Below are positions 22,454 to 33,345 of a stretch of DNA of 64,000 nt, one piece after another. How positions within the stretch are numbered: position 1 is the first letter of the stretch; every line of letters starts with the position of its first letter. This DNA is from Limnoperna fortunei (taxonomy: Eukaryota > Mollusca > Bivalvia > Mytilida > Modiolidae), in NCBI GenBank assembly GCA_944474755.1, contig OX104125.1, positions 44,035,899 to 44,099,898 on the forward strand, written 5' to 3'. The position numbers and the translations under genes were made by a program. The notes below the pieces were generated by a model. It was not told the DNA's origin. It saw nothing but the letters and a program-made list of their open reading frames with translations, and did no database searches.

Positions 22454-23250
22454 GTGGTTCCAGTAATATATTTGGTTCTTATACTAATATTCATTGTGGT
22501 TCCAGTAATATATTTAGTCCTTATACTAATATTCGTTGTGGTTTCAGTAAAATATTTCGTCCTTATACTAATATTCGTTGTGGTTTCAGTAATATATTTA
22601 GTCCTTATACTAATATTCGTTGTGGTTTCAGTAATATATTTCGTCCTTATACTAATATTCATTGTGGTTTCAGTAATATATTTAGTCCTTATACTAATAT
22701 TCGTTGTGGTTTCAGTAATATATTTCGTCCTTAAACTAATATTCGTTGTGGTTCCAGTAATATATTTGGTTCTTATACTAATATTCATTGTGGTTCCAGT
22801 AATATATTTAGTCCTTATACTAATATTCGTTGTGGTTTCAGTAAAATATTTTGTCCTTATACTAATATTCGTTGTGGTTTCAGTAATATATTTAGTCCTT
22901 ATACTAATATTCGTTGTGGTTTCAGTAATATATTTCGTCTTTATACTAATAGTTGTTGTGGTTTCAGTAATATATTTAGCCCTTATACTAATATTCGTTT
23001 TGGTTTCAGTAATATATTTTGTCCTTATACTAATATTCGTTGTGGTTCCAGTAATATATTTGGTTCTTATACTAATATTCATTGTGGTTCCAGTAATATA
23101 TTTAGTCCTTATACTAATATTCGTTGTGGTTTCAGTAAAATATTTCGTCCTTATACTAATATTCGTTGTGGTTTCAGTAATATATTTAGTCCTTATACTA
23201 ATATTCGTTGTGGTTTCAGTAATATATTTCGTCCTTATCCTAATATTCAT
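22454..23250. repeat. 294-bp higher-order repeat (7 x 42 bp)
   Basis: Within the array, a distinctive pair of units with 'GTGGTTCCAG' begins at 22454, 22748 and 23042, exactly 294 bp apart each time. The following units repeat in the same order, for example the third unit 'CAGTAAAATATTT'. The third copy is cut off after about five units. This is direct evidence that seven units were amplified as a block. Confidence 0.9.
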
Positions 23251-23448
23251 GGTGGTTTCAGTAATGATATGTGATCCTGATACAAATACTCATTGTGGTT
23301 TCAGTAATATATTCGATCCTGATACCAATATTCATGGTGTTAGTATTATATCTGGTTCTTATACTAGTATTTGTCGTGGTTTCAGTAATAAATTTGTTTC
23401 TTTTACTAATATTTATTGTGATTTTAGTATTATGTTAGATCTTGATAC

Positions 23449-23668
23449 TACCGTATAAGTGGTTTTTTTCGCGTGTGGAAAATTTTGCGTTTTTGTTAAA
23501 AACTGGGTGTAGTTTATTTTGGCGTAAAGTAACTTTCGCGGTCCGTAATCATTTTAAATAACTCTATCATTGGTTTTAATATTTCGCGAGTTTTTATTTT
23601 CGCGTTCCAACTTTAACCGCGAATATAGCGAAAATTAAATCACCGCGAAAAAAACCACTTATACGGTA
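23449..23668. mobile_element. 216-bp MITE with perfect 23-bp terminal inverted repeats
   Basis: The left terminus CCGTATAAGTGGTTTTTTTC (then GCG; 23451-23473) is perfectly inverted at 23644-23666. TA lies on both sides (23449-23450 and 23667-23668). The array unit on either side reads through as 'gatacTAatatt' when the element is removed. The interior has several TTCGCG/CGCGAA motifs and no coding frame. Tc1/mariner-type target choice is inferred from the TA. Confidence 0.88.
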
Positions 23669-24870
23669 ATATATTTTGTGGTTTCAGTAATATATAAGAT
23701 TTTTATACTAATATTCGTTGTGGGTTTAGTAATATATTGGTTCTTATACTAATATTCATAGTGGTTTCAATAATATATTTGGTCCTTATACTAATATTCA
23801 TGGTGGTTTCAGTAATGTATTGGTTTTTATACTTATATTCCTTGTGATTTCATTAATATACATCCTTATACTTATATTCGATGTGTTTTCAGTAGTATAT
23901 CTGATCCTGACACAAATATGCCTTGTGGTTTTGTTAATATATTGGTTCTTTTACTTATATTCCTTGTGATTTCATTAATATGTTTAACCTTATACTTATA
24001 TTCGATGTGGTTTCAGTAATATATTCGATCCTGATACCAATATTCATGGTTTTAGTATTATATTTGTTTATTTTTACTAGTATTTATTGTGGTTTCAGTA
24101 ATAAATTTGTTTCTTTCACTAATATTTATTGTAATTTTAGTATTATGTTTGATTTTGATACTAATATTTGTTAAGGTTTCAGTAATATATAAGATTCTTA
24201 TACTAATATTCGTTGTGGTTTTAGTAATATATTGGTTCTTATACTAATATTCATAGTGGTTTCAATAATATATTTGGTCCTTATACTAATATTCATTGTG
24301 GTTACAGTAATGCATTTGGTTCTTATCCTAATAATCGTTGTGGTTTCAATAAAATATATGGTCCTTATACTAATATTCGTTGTGGTTTTAGTAATATATT
24401 GGTCCTTATACTAATATTCACTGTGGTTTCAGTAATATATTGGATCTTATACTAATATTCGTTGTGATTTTAGTAATATTTTTGGTTCTTATATTAATAT
24501 TCGTTGTGATTTCAGTAATATATTTTGGTCTTGATACTACTAATCGTTGTTGTTTCAGTAATATATTTAGTTCGTACACTAATTTTCTTTATGGTTTCAG
24601 TAATATATTTGGTCCTTTTACTAATAGCTATTGTTGTGTCAGTAATGTATTTGGTTCCTATACGGATATTTGTTGGTCCTTATACTAATGTCCATTGTGG
24701 TTTCAGTAATATATTAAGTTTATTCACTGATATTTGTTTAGGATTTAGCAATATATTTGGTCATTATACTTATATTCGTTGTGGTTATATTAAGTTCTTA
24801 AACTAATATTCATTTTGGTTGTAGTAATATATGTGGCTCTTATACTAATATTATATGTTATTTTGGTCTT

Positions 24871-24962
24871 AGACAGGGTACATAATGTCACATTTACTGC
24901 TTATGATTTATATTTCATGGGCGGATGGCGAAGGGAATATACGTCATAAGTCGTGATTTTGA
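24871..24962. repeat. Imperfect hairpin at the array end
   Basis: 'GGTACATAATGTCA' at about 24876 and 'TGACATTAGATACC' at about 24958 are inverted partners, and the pairing extends inwards through 'GCTTATGA'/'TCATAAG'. Probably a decayed small inverted-repeat element. Confidence 0.5.
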
Positions 24963-25925
24963 CATTAGATACCGTGCCTTAGACTGGAATAACTATTATA
25001 TTATAGCTCACATCTTACATTAGGAATATTCAACGGGAATAACAAATATTTAGGAAAGAACTATGTAGCGTAATTTCTTTTGGAAACGTTTACCATATTT
25101 TCATATTTCTTTGGAAAATTTACGTTTAAAGTGTACGTGTACGCATAATATCAAAAAAGTGCTTTTTTACTTATAGTTTTTATAAAACATAATCACAATC
25201 GGGAATTGGTCAAATTACGCTGTTATTGATAATATCAAAATATATTCAATAAATATTGTCCCATATGGCACCCCATAATTACTTTTATGACGCTTCGACG
25301 ATTCGAAGATCAAATGGGATTATAACCAAAGTTTATATAAAACAAAAATACATTTTTGTTGAACATCAAATTAATAAAAATAAGAAAATATTAATATGTA
25401 TTAAATAACAGCAAAAAATTATCTTTTTTTAAATTTAAATCGTCTTCTGTTCAATAAATAACCCTATTGTATCCTTAAACGTGTAAGTGTCAAGGTAAAA
25501 GTTTGCAAAGCACCAAATTCAATATCGGTGTAAAACTGGAGTGTGTATTGGATTTCATTGATGTGTGGGTCTGGATGTTGATAAGGGAATTAAAATAAGA
25601 AAACTAGTAATTGACGGAAATGTCACTTTTATGCCACTTAAATGTATATCTTTGGATTTTGCACGATAGAAATCAAAATGAATATCCACAGCTGTTGATG
25701 ATGTCTTGACTGCAGAATGCATGATGATGATGCAGTTAGTGCAGGTACATGTTTGTTAACTTTTAGTTTGCGTTTCTCGTCTATTGTTTTGTGCATTGAC
25801 ACACATTGATAGAGGACACAACACAATCATAGAGGATTTGTGACCATTGACTGACATTATTGAGCCAGAACACCCTTTTCCGTGGCTTTTTTACTTCCCA
25901 TCTGTTATTTAAACAAATATATTAC
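24963..25925. other. Intergenic, no gene seen
   Basis: AT-rich. Minus frame 25638-25826 lacks any domain. Nothing else supported. Confidence 0.45.
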
Positions 25926-26433
25926 ATATACATGACGTTCCATTTATTAAGAGAGTCAAGGCGCTCCACGTAATTAGACAGTCATGTCGTACCATGTATT
26001 TAGACAGTCAGGGCGTTCCATGTACTAAGATGGCCATGGCGTTCCATGTATTTAGACAGTCATGGCGTTCCAAGTATTTAGACATTAATAGCATTCCATG
26101 TATTTATACAGTCATGGCGTTCCATGTATTTAGACAGTCATCGTGTTCCACGTATTTAGACAGTCATGGCGATCTAAGGTATTTATAAAGTTATAGCGTT
26201 CAATGTATTTGGACAGTCATGGCGTTCCATGTATTTGGACAGTCATGGTGTGCCATGTATTTAGACAATCATTGTTTTCCACTTATTTATACAGTCATAG
26301 CGTTCCATGTATTTAGACAGTCATGGTGTGTCATGTATTAAGACAATCATTGTATTCCACTTATTTAGACAGTCATGGCGTTCCATGTTTTTAGACATTC
26401 ATGATGTTCCATGTATTTAGAGAGTCATGGCGG

Positions 26434-26680
26434 GGCTTCTATGGCAGAGTGGATAAGGAAGTCCGTCTACTATTTATCACGTAGTCTGTTAACACTGAGG
26501 TTTTGGGTTCAAGTCTCACTGTGGTCAGAGTGCACTCGCCTTCAATCTTAATTTGCAAAGATTGCTAATTTGTCTACCAAAAGGTACTTCGGATTCCCCC
26601 CCCCCAAAAAAAAAAAAAAACTGGACGCCATCACATAGCTGAAAAATTGTTGAAAATGGCGTTAAACGAAATTTAAAAAA
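26434..26680 (+). mobile_element. S1 SINE inserted in the 26-bp array
   Basis: Plus-strand SINE with head 'GGCAGAGTGGATAAGG' (A-box-like), B box 'GGGTTCAAGTCTC', body with C and A homopolymer runs at about 26597-26620, 3' block 'GGACGCCATCACATAGCTGA' and A-rich tail. Array sequence 'agtcatggcg' precedes it and 'agtcaaatggcg' follows, compatible with a target duplication but hard to separate from the array itself. Confidence 0.88.
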
Positions 26681-27369
26681 CAGTCAAATGGCGTACCATG
26701 TCTTAAGACAGTCATGACGTTCCTTGTATATAGACAATCATGGCGTTCCATGTATTTAGACAGTCGTTGCGTCCCATGTATTTTGACAATCATGGCTTTC
26801 CATGTATTTAGACATTCGTGGCGTTCCATGTATTTAGACAGTCACGGCGTTCTAATGTATTTATAAAGTTATATCGTTCCATGTATTTAGACATTCGTGA
26901 AGTTCCATGTACTTAGACAGTCATGGCATGGCGTTACATGTATTTAGACATTCTTGACGTTTCATGTATGAAGACATAATGGCGTTCATACATGAAATTT
27001 AGACAGTCATGGCGTTCCTTGTATTAAGGCAGTCGTGGCACTACATGTATTAAGACAGTCATGGCGTTCTAAGGTATTTATAAAGTTATAGCGTTCCTTA
27101 TATTTAGATATTCGTGGTGTTCCATGTACTTAGACAGTTACGGCGTTACATGTATTTAGACATTCTTGACGTTCCATGTATTAAGACATTAAAGGCGTTC
27201 CTCGATTTAGACAGTCATGGCGTTCTAAGGTATTTATAAAGTTATTGCGTTCCATGTATTTAGACGGTCATGATATTTCACGTATTTAGACAGTCAGGAC
27301 GTCTATGTATTAAGACAGTCAAGACCTTCCACGTATTTAGACAGTTATATTGTTCCATGTATTTAAACA

Positions 27370-27411
27370 TTCATGGCGTTCAATGTATTTTGACACATTG
27401 AACGCCATGAA
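27370..27411. repeat. Perfect 17-bp-arm palindrome in the array
   Basis: TTCATGGCGTTCAATGT (27370-27386) and ACATTGAACGCCATGAA (27395-27411) are perfect complements around an 8-bp loop. One array unit has been copied in inverted orientation. Confidence 0.9.
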
Positions 27412-27556
27412 TCACAGTGTTCCTTGTATTTAGAAGTATTTAGACAGTCATATTGTTCCCTGTATTTAGACAGTCATGGCGTTCCATGTATTTAGACATT
27501 CTTTGCGCTCCATGTCTTTAGACAGTCATTGCGTACCATGTATTTAGACAGTAGTG

Positions 27557-27908
27557 CCTTTTGTTGCTTCTTTTTTATCCTTGTTACCTTTTCCTAGCAT
27601 TAATTGGTTTTACCCACAAGTCTAAATCAATGTAATTAGTCCGAATGTCTATGCCAATATAGGCAATTGTTTTAGTATACGGAGTACTAAAGCCAGTTAC
27701 CTTCAGCAGGAAAAAATGATTGGTGTCTGTCTCGAATTTACACAGGCGTTTATTGAAGCCTTTTTTACCGGCAATTAACACATGTTGATTTCATGTATTT
27801 AGTGAAATTTAAAATGTTTGCATTTTTACGACCCCCTTTATCGGTACATCATGTAGGACAATACACGTAATTGATATTATATTTGTTTTACTAAATTTTT
27901 TGATGTTT
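27557..27908. other. Spacer, nothing recognised
   Basis: A 65-codon minus frame (27584-27781) has no recognisable domain or signal peptide. Confidence 0.4.
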
Positions 27909-28184
27909 TTAAGGTATCCCACCCATTATTGACGTCACCGTTTAATTTTATTGTTCGACCAAGAAATACAGCTTTATTAAAACAATGTATTGCTAATTAA
28001 TGATACACATTAAATATCTTGTTGTACTTTGTATCAATGTTACCATTTTTAGTAAAAAAGTTAGTTACTCAAATAGTATTTCCGATGTTTGCCGAACATT
28101 AAAGAGGTCTGCTCCATTGAAAAACAATGGACATCCGGGACACCAAATATGATCACGTAGTCATATATGGTCCGGATACCTTAA
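27909..28184. mobile_element. TTAA-flanked small inverted-repeat element
   Basis: TTAA-GGTATCC (27909-27919) and GGATACC-TTAA (28174-28184) mark a 268-bp body with 7-bp terminal inverted repeats and TTAA duplications, the signature of piggyBac-type targets. Inverted repeats are short, so this is less certain than the related-looking element at 47879-48276. No coding frame. Confidence 0.5.
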
Positions 28185-28985
28185 ATGATTCATTCTTGAA
28201 TATCACCTTTGGTCATGGTAAAACAAAATCATAAATATTGAATATGCGTTTGACCAGTAGGATCGTTTGAAAACCATAAGCAAAAATGCAATCTTCGTAA
28301 TTGTATTGCCGATATTATGTATGTATTACCTTTAATCAAATGTATGCGATCTTAGAAAATGTAACGGACGTCACAATAATTGTCAGATCTGTTAATACAT
28401 ACGTCTGACCAACACATTTTGTAAAACTGCTAATTGTTTATATAGTACTGTTAAGTGAGTCGACAGGTATGTGGTATTTCAGAGCATATATTTGACCACT
28501 CTGCGGCGAAGAGAATATAAGTGGTTCCCAGATATAACATCTGCCACACGTCATCCTCCATTTTTTGCTGGACTACATTTGTCGTCTGCTTGTAACGTTT
28601 GTAAAAAAAAAATGATGTTTGTCAAATAATACACGATAACTTTTTGTTTTATACAGTCTATTTATACACGTCTGATACAGTTTAACATTGCAATTACGGC
28701 GTTTGTACGCGAAGCTTATTCGTTTTGATAGATATCTCTCACAATGTCAACCAATGGTATGGCAGATGTGATTGTGGTTGACGTAAGATACCGCAAATCC
28801 TTTGCGTGAAGATTGATATTTGACTGGCTGACGTAAATTTACGCTGCCAAGCATTTTAAACTAGGGGAAGGGGTATGTGATTACTTATCCAGGCAGATGG
28901 TTATCGTCTCGAAGATCCACAGATTGTTTTTTTTTTAATAAAAAATAACGAAGAACATTATTATCAATTAATATTAAGTTGTAGC
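28185..28985. other. Intergenic, no gene seen
   Basis: No exon, RNA gene or repeat recognised. Confidence 0.45.
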
Positions 28986-30060
28986 GGATGCAAACTTGTT
29001 TAGCTAGTGGACATAAATCACGTTAGAAAAACTAATTAAAAAATCAAATTTACTTGCATGTATTTTTAATTAATGTTGCTATAGCAGATACAAATTTGTT
29101 TTGCCAAAAAGTTTTAAAAAAATAACAAAGAACATTGTTATTAATCCTTATTGCTTTTTCGGAGATGCGTGTGTTGAGCCAGACTAAAAAACTGAAGTTT
29201 AAAACAAATTAACTTATAACGCTATCATTAATTAATGTTGCGTAATATGGCAGATGCAAATTTGTTTTGCCAGGCAAACACTTAAGTTTAAAAAAACAGA
29301 CAACATTATAATTAATCATTATTGCTTTTTTGGAGATGGGCATTTCTCTAGCCAGACGAACAAACTGACGTTTAAAACAAATTAACAAAGAAAGTTATTA
29401 TTATTTATTGTTGCTTTTTAGGAGATGCAAATGTGTTGAGCCAGACAAAACATAAACTGACGTTTAAAACAAAATAACAAAAGAACATTATTATTATTCA
29501 TTGTTGCCTTTTAGGAGATGCAAAAATGTGTTTAGCCAGACGAAAAAAACTGACGTTTAAAACAAATTAACAAAGAAAATTATTATTATTCATTGTTGCT
29601 TTTTATGAGATGCAAATGTGTTGAGCCAGACGAAAAAAGGAAAAAAACGGCCGTTTAAAACAAATGAAAAAAAATCATTAATATTATTCATTGTTGCTTT
29701 TTAGGAGATGCAAAAATGTGTTTAGCCAGACGAAAAAACTGACGTTTAAAACAAATTAACAAAGAAAATTATTATTATTCATTGTTGCTTTTTATGAGAT
29801 GCAAATGTGTTGAGCCAGACGAAAAAAGAAAAAAAAACGGATGTTTAAAACAAATGAACAAAAACATTAATATTATTCATTGTTGCTTTTTATGAGATGA
29901 AAATGTGTTTAAATAGGCGAAACAAAACTGAAGTTTACAACAAATAAACAAAGAACATTGTTCTTTATCAATGTTGCTTTTTAGCACATGCAATTGTTTC
30001 TATCCAGACAAATATACTGACGTTTAAAATCAAAGAACATTGTTTTTAATCGTTATTTTT
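28986..30060. repeat. ~91-98-bp tandem array
   Basis: About eleven diverged units, each with 'TTGTTGCTTTTTAGGAGATG', 'GTGTTGAGCCAGACGAAAA', 'GACGTTTAAAACAAATTAAC' and a run of TTATTATT. Measured spacings of the 'TTGCTTTTTA' block from 29411 are 93, 92, 97, 92, 98 and 91 bp. The edges are more diverged than the centre. Confidence 0.85.
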
Positions 30061-31199
30061 TGTTTGTTGCTAATTTGTTAAGACAGATTTAAAACAAATT
30101 CGAGTCGAGCGTTGACATAGTGCTTTTATCTTCTAAACCACATTAAGTATATTTTTTACACCAATTAGACATCTGCCGAGTTACTCATTGTTATATATTT
30201 TGAAAACAGTCAAATCCAGGAATAGGAAAGACTACCTATAACTTTGCGAAAATGTCTGATAGTATTTGAGAGATTGATTTCCCATAATGAAATGAAACCT
30301 GCAATTACTAATATAACTGTAGTTAGTTACTGGCATGAATATTAATGTTAGCATAAGTAAAGACTTAAGACTTAATCAAGTGTACTTAACTAGCCGAAGT
30401 TATCTATAATGTTATGTATAATTTGCTTTCATAAATCTCCTAGCTGATCTAACTCCCTTTTTTCTCTGTTACACAAAATAACTATTAGTACTATGTAGGA
30501 ATGTTAACACAAATGTCTCCAAGACGTCGTCATTTTTGGAAAATTTTATAAATTGATTGCACAACATTAGGTCAGACCAACATACTTACAAAGTTTCAAA
30601 TCGATCAGACATTACATCTCTTAAGAAAAAAATAAAAAACAAAAAAAAGAAAGAACCGTTTGGGAGACATAACTAAATTACAGGCATGCAAAAAAGCTAG
30701 CAAAACAGACAACCAACTGCAGGAAACACAAATAATGAGGAAAACCAACCATTTACCAATAAGACTTCACAAACAATAACCAGAATTTAAATATCTAAAT
30801 CAACAAACGGATTACTATATGCCATTGCGTCATCCAGCTTAAAGATGATATTTTTAAACGATTGCACCACTTTGACATTTTATGAAAAGACAGCCTCTCG
30901 ACATTTCTTTGACATTTCTGAAGTTAAAGCTTCAGTCTGACGTTTTTGGAATGACTGCTAGAAATTTACAGATTTGAAATGTTTACTTGAGTGTTAATTT
31001 TCTGTAATGGCAGCTTTTCCTTGACATTTCAACATTCAGAATAATAACTTGAGTGAAATTTCTGGAAAAAACTGCTTTACTGTGCTGTGAATTTGATTTT
31101 AATTATATCATCACGGTTAACATCAATGTCATGCTGGGATACAAATGTGATTTTCATGAATTCAATTTATTGTGTGTTGGAATTTAAAAACAAATTTTG
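30061..31199. other. Intergenic, no gene seen
   Basis: AT-rich. Nothing supported by motif, frame or repeat. Confidence 0.45.
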
Positions 31200-31382
31200 C
31201 AGGGGAGAAAGCCGGAGAACCCAGTGAACCCAGAAGATTGGCAGAAAAGCTGACAATCCTTATCAATTAAGATTGGAGTCTATCACTAGACCGCAGTAAA
31301 GCTCGAACCTGTGTTGACCCACCGTTGGTCAAAAGGAAAAATCAATGACTAACTACCGTAACCAACGACCACATAGGCCCCC
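31200..31382 (-). repeat. S1 SINE, decayed
   Basis: Minus-strand copy with 'gaagccggagaaccc'-like body, 'GACAATCCTTATCAATTAAG', 'ATTGGAGTC' and a degenerate head ending 'ccacataggcccc'. Tail and most of the 3' block are lost. Confidence 0.7.
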
Positions 31383-32240
31383 GTTGCAATATTAAATTAC
31401 ATTTTTGAGCGAAATATTTAACAACGAGGCATGACAAACTGCTGTTTAAATTAGAAATTACATACAACTGTAGGTAGGAGGTACGTAATTTTTTACTTAA
31501 ATTGTGGAAGTCGGTTGTTCGGGTTTGTAAGCTCATTTATTGAAAAAAATCGTTAACCCAAGTGAATGCGATTTCTAACCTCCTACACGACGAGTAACCT
31601 TCATTGTTATTAATGCTTGAGTCATTGACACCCTGTCCGAATTCGGCTATCTACCAATGCAATTTTGTGTTTAAATCTAATGTTTTTCAAAACATTTGTA
31701 GTGTTAATAAATTATGATCAAATTTTAAAAACAAAAACGGATCAAAAAGTGAAATCAAAACGAGGCAAAAAGCTAATAATAAATAGACAATGGCAGACAA
31801 TAATCACAGAGAACAAAACTCGGAAAAATTTTAAAAAGCACCACAGCAAACCAAGACCTGGTGATGGATTTGTTTAATCACAACTAGAAAACAGTTCCAG
31901 TCCAAATTTGATGTCACGAAGTTTCTTTGTGCCTTTTTGTTCAATTTGAAGGAGAACGTGACCCAACGAAACAGCGATAAACTGACTACTGTTTACTTCT
32001 GCAGTCTCATTCAGATCACCGCAGACCTTGAAAAGTCTAATCCAGATCACCGCAGACCTTGGAAATAAAACCAAAAGAAGATATTTTTATCTTGAACTAT
32101 CGTTCCGATATTTTTTGTGTGATAGCACACAAACTGTGTTATTTTGCTTTTATAAAACAGATTAACAACTTTCACAATTTCTGTCATCGTATTACTAAGA
32201 AACTATGGTAACAACTTATAGGGGTATTTTGGTTATTATG
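31383..32240. other. Intergenic; one unassigned minus-strand frame
   Basis: Minus frame 32074-31877 (66 codons, ending SLGHVLLQIEQKG... SSCD) has no recognised domain. A 25-bp direct repeat 'CCAGATCACCGCAGACCTTG'-like lies at about 32005-32060. A terminal exon is possible but unproven. Confidence 0.3.
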
Positions 32241-32361
32241 TTTGTTTGTTTGTTTGGTGTCTTAGCGCCACTTTCAGCAATTTTTCAGCTATTTCATGGC
32301 ATCCAGTTTTCATTGGGGGAGGAAGCCGGAGTACCCGAAGAAAACCCCCGACCTGCGGTAG
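32241..32361 (-). repeat. S1 SINE 3' half
   Basis: 'TTTGTTTGTTTGTTTG' tail, 'CACTTTCAGCAATTTTTCAG', 'ATTTCATGGCATCCAGTTTT' and 'CCCCGACCTGCGGTAGG', then an abrupt end: a 5'-truncated copy in minus orientation. Confidence 0.85.
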
Positions 32362-32663
32362 GAATTGGTTATTATGCATAATTTTGTAAATTTTATGTTA
32401 ATGACGCATTTGTCAGACTCTACTGGTAATGTCCTCTTTTACTCATCACCGTTTTGACAACATCCTGGTCACAACTTCGAGCCTTAATGTGAGCAATTCT
32501 CAACACCACCTTTATTGACAGTTTTCCTGTCGAACTGGTCTACATGTCTGCATAATACAGCTGAAAAACGATTCTCTTGCACAGAGGACATAACTGGTTC
32601 CCACATATTGTGGTTGACTTATATATTAAGAATCCTTTGAGTGAAGCTTGCAGAAAAAGTACT

Positions 32664-32800
32664 GAAACAGTTGACCTTAGTGGCCGATTGGTTAACGTAA
32701 ATAGTCTAATATTTATCACGTGCCTGCAAACACTGAGGTTGCGGTTTCGAGTCTCACTGCGGGCAGGGTGTGCTCGACTCAGAATCAGAAATACAGGGTT
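32664..32800 (+). repeat. S1 SINE head only
   Basis: tRNA-like head in plus orientation: 'GTGGCCGATTGGTTAACG' (A-box region), 'GCGGTTTCGAGTCTCACTGC' (B box), 'GGGCAGGGTGTGCTCGACTC'. The 3' body is absent. Confidence 0.75.
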
Positions 32801-32912
32801 AATACAAGTATAGAATATTTATCTTTATATAAGTCAACAGATTAATCCAAACACTGTAAGAATAATATCTTTATGCACACATATTTTTTTTTGGGGGGGG
32901 ATGCGAAATACC

Positions 32913-33060
32913 CACTTTCTGTTTTTGTGTTTTTAGTTTTTGCGTGTTGTTTATATATGTCTGAATCTGAATTTGCTATCGTCCCTTGACTATCTCTTCT
33001 AATGATCGGTCAGGCTTCTTCCTATTTTTCTTGTAAAGTTTTAAGTTATCTTGATTCCAG
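32913..33060 (+). repeat. Penelope-like element, decayed 3' tail
   Basis: 'CACTTTCTGTTTTTGTGTTT', 'TTTTTGCGT', 'TATATATGTCTGAATCTG' and 'CGTCCCTTGACTATCTCTTCT' resemble the 3' tail at 57700-57800. No coding part. Confidence 0.5.
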
Positions 33061-33303
33061 AATAAATGTAAATACGGCGTGCCATAGGTTATCTTTACTT
33101 TTGAATAAATGTTCATACGGCGTTCCATAGTTCTTTATAAATACATGTATGTTTGTTTGTCTCCAAACATTTAATGTTTCAACCAAAATGTCAAACTTTA
33201 AGGTAAATACAACTCTGTTGGTTGAAAAAAATGATTGCTAAACTTTAAAAGAGAAATAGCTAAATTTAATCATGTTGATTTTAAATATTGTTTGGTGTGA
33301 GCA

Positions 33304-33345
33304 CCACTGATGAGTCTTGACTAGACGTAACGCGCGTCTGGCGTA
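33304..33345 (+). ncRNA. Hammerhead-ribozyme-like motif, core mutated
   Basis: The plus strand carries CTGATGA (33307-33313), a stem-II hairpin GTCT-TGACT-AGAC (33314-33326), then GTAA at 33327-33330 where the hammerhead core requires GAAA, then the CGCGC segment and a GTC cleavage triplet (33336-33338). Flanking CCA/TGG can form stem I. Active hammerheads with this layout and minimal stem III are known from animal repeats, including Penelope-like elements. The A-to-T change at the position usually called A13 should abolish cleavage, so this is a relic. Confidence 0.6.

Larger units (their letters stand above)
21879..24870. repeat. 42-bp minisatellite array, right part
   Basis: Continuation of the same 42-bp unit for about 3 kb, split from the left part by the LTR-like insertion. 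The region 21960-23250 is well homogenised; copies beyond about 23700 are more diverged, with indels. Frames of 488 codons (plus) and 433 codons (minus) are explained by a stop-free 42-bp period (14-residue repeats VVVSVIYLVLILIF and TTTNISIRTKYITE). Confidence 0.95.
25926..27556. repeat. 26-bp minisatellite array
   Basis: About 1.6 kb of a diverged 26-bp unit, typical copy 'GACAGTCATGGCGTTCCATG' plus 'TATTTA'. Variants include 'GACATTCGTGGCG' and 'AAGACAGTC'. It is interrupted by an S1 SINE at 26434-26680 and contains one inverted unit at 27370-27411. Confidence 0.92.

Noticed and set aside
21949..23458. Open frames of 488 codons (plus) and 433 codons (minus)
   Set aside because: Both are translations of the 42-bp tandem unit. 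The same array is open on both strands because the period is divisible by three and the unit lacks stops. There is no start context, splice signal or non-repeat domain.
26434..26530. Functional tRNA gene
   Set aside because: A and B boxes are present but the sequence cannot fold into a proper acceptor stem and continues into the SINE body. All tRNA-like hits in the window are SINE heads.
25926..27556. CRISPR-like array
   Set aside because: The units are head-to-tail without unique spacers, in a eukaryotic context. The same applies to the 42-, 95- and 135-bp arrays.
31874..32074. 66-codon minus-strand frame as a terminal exon
   Set aside because: Composition is protein-like, but there is no recognisable domain, partner exon or convincing acceptor; kept only as a note.
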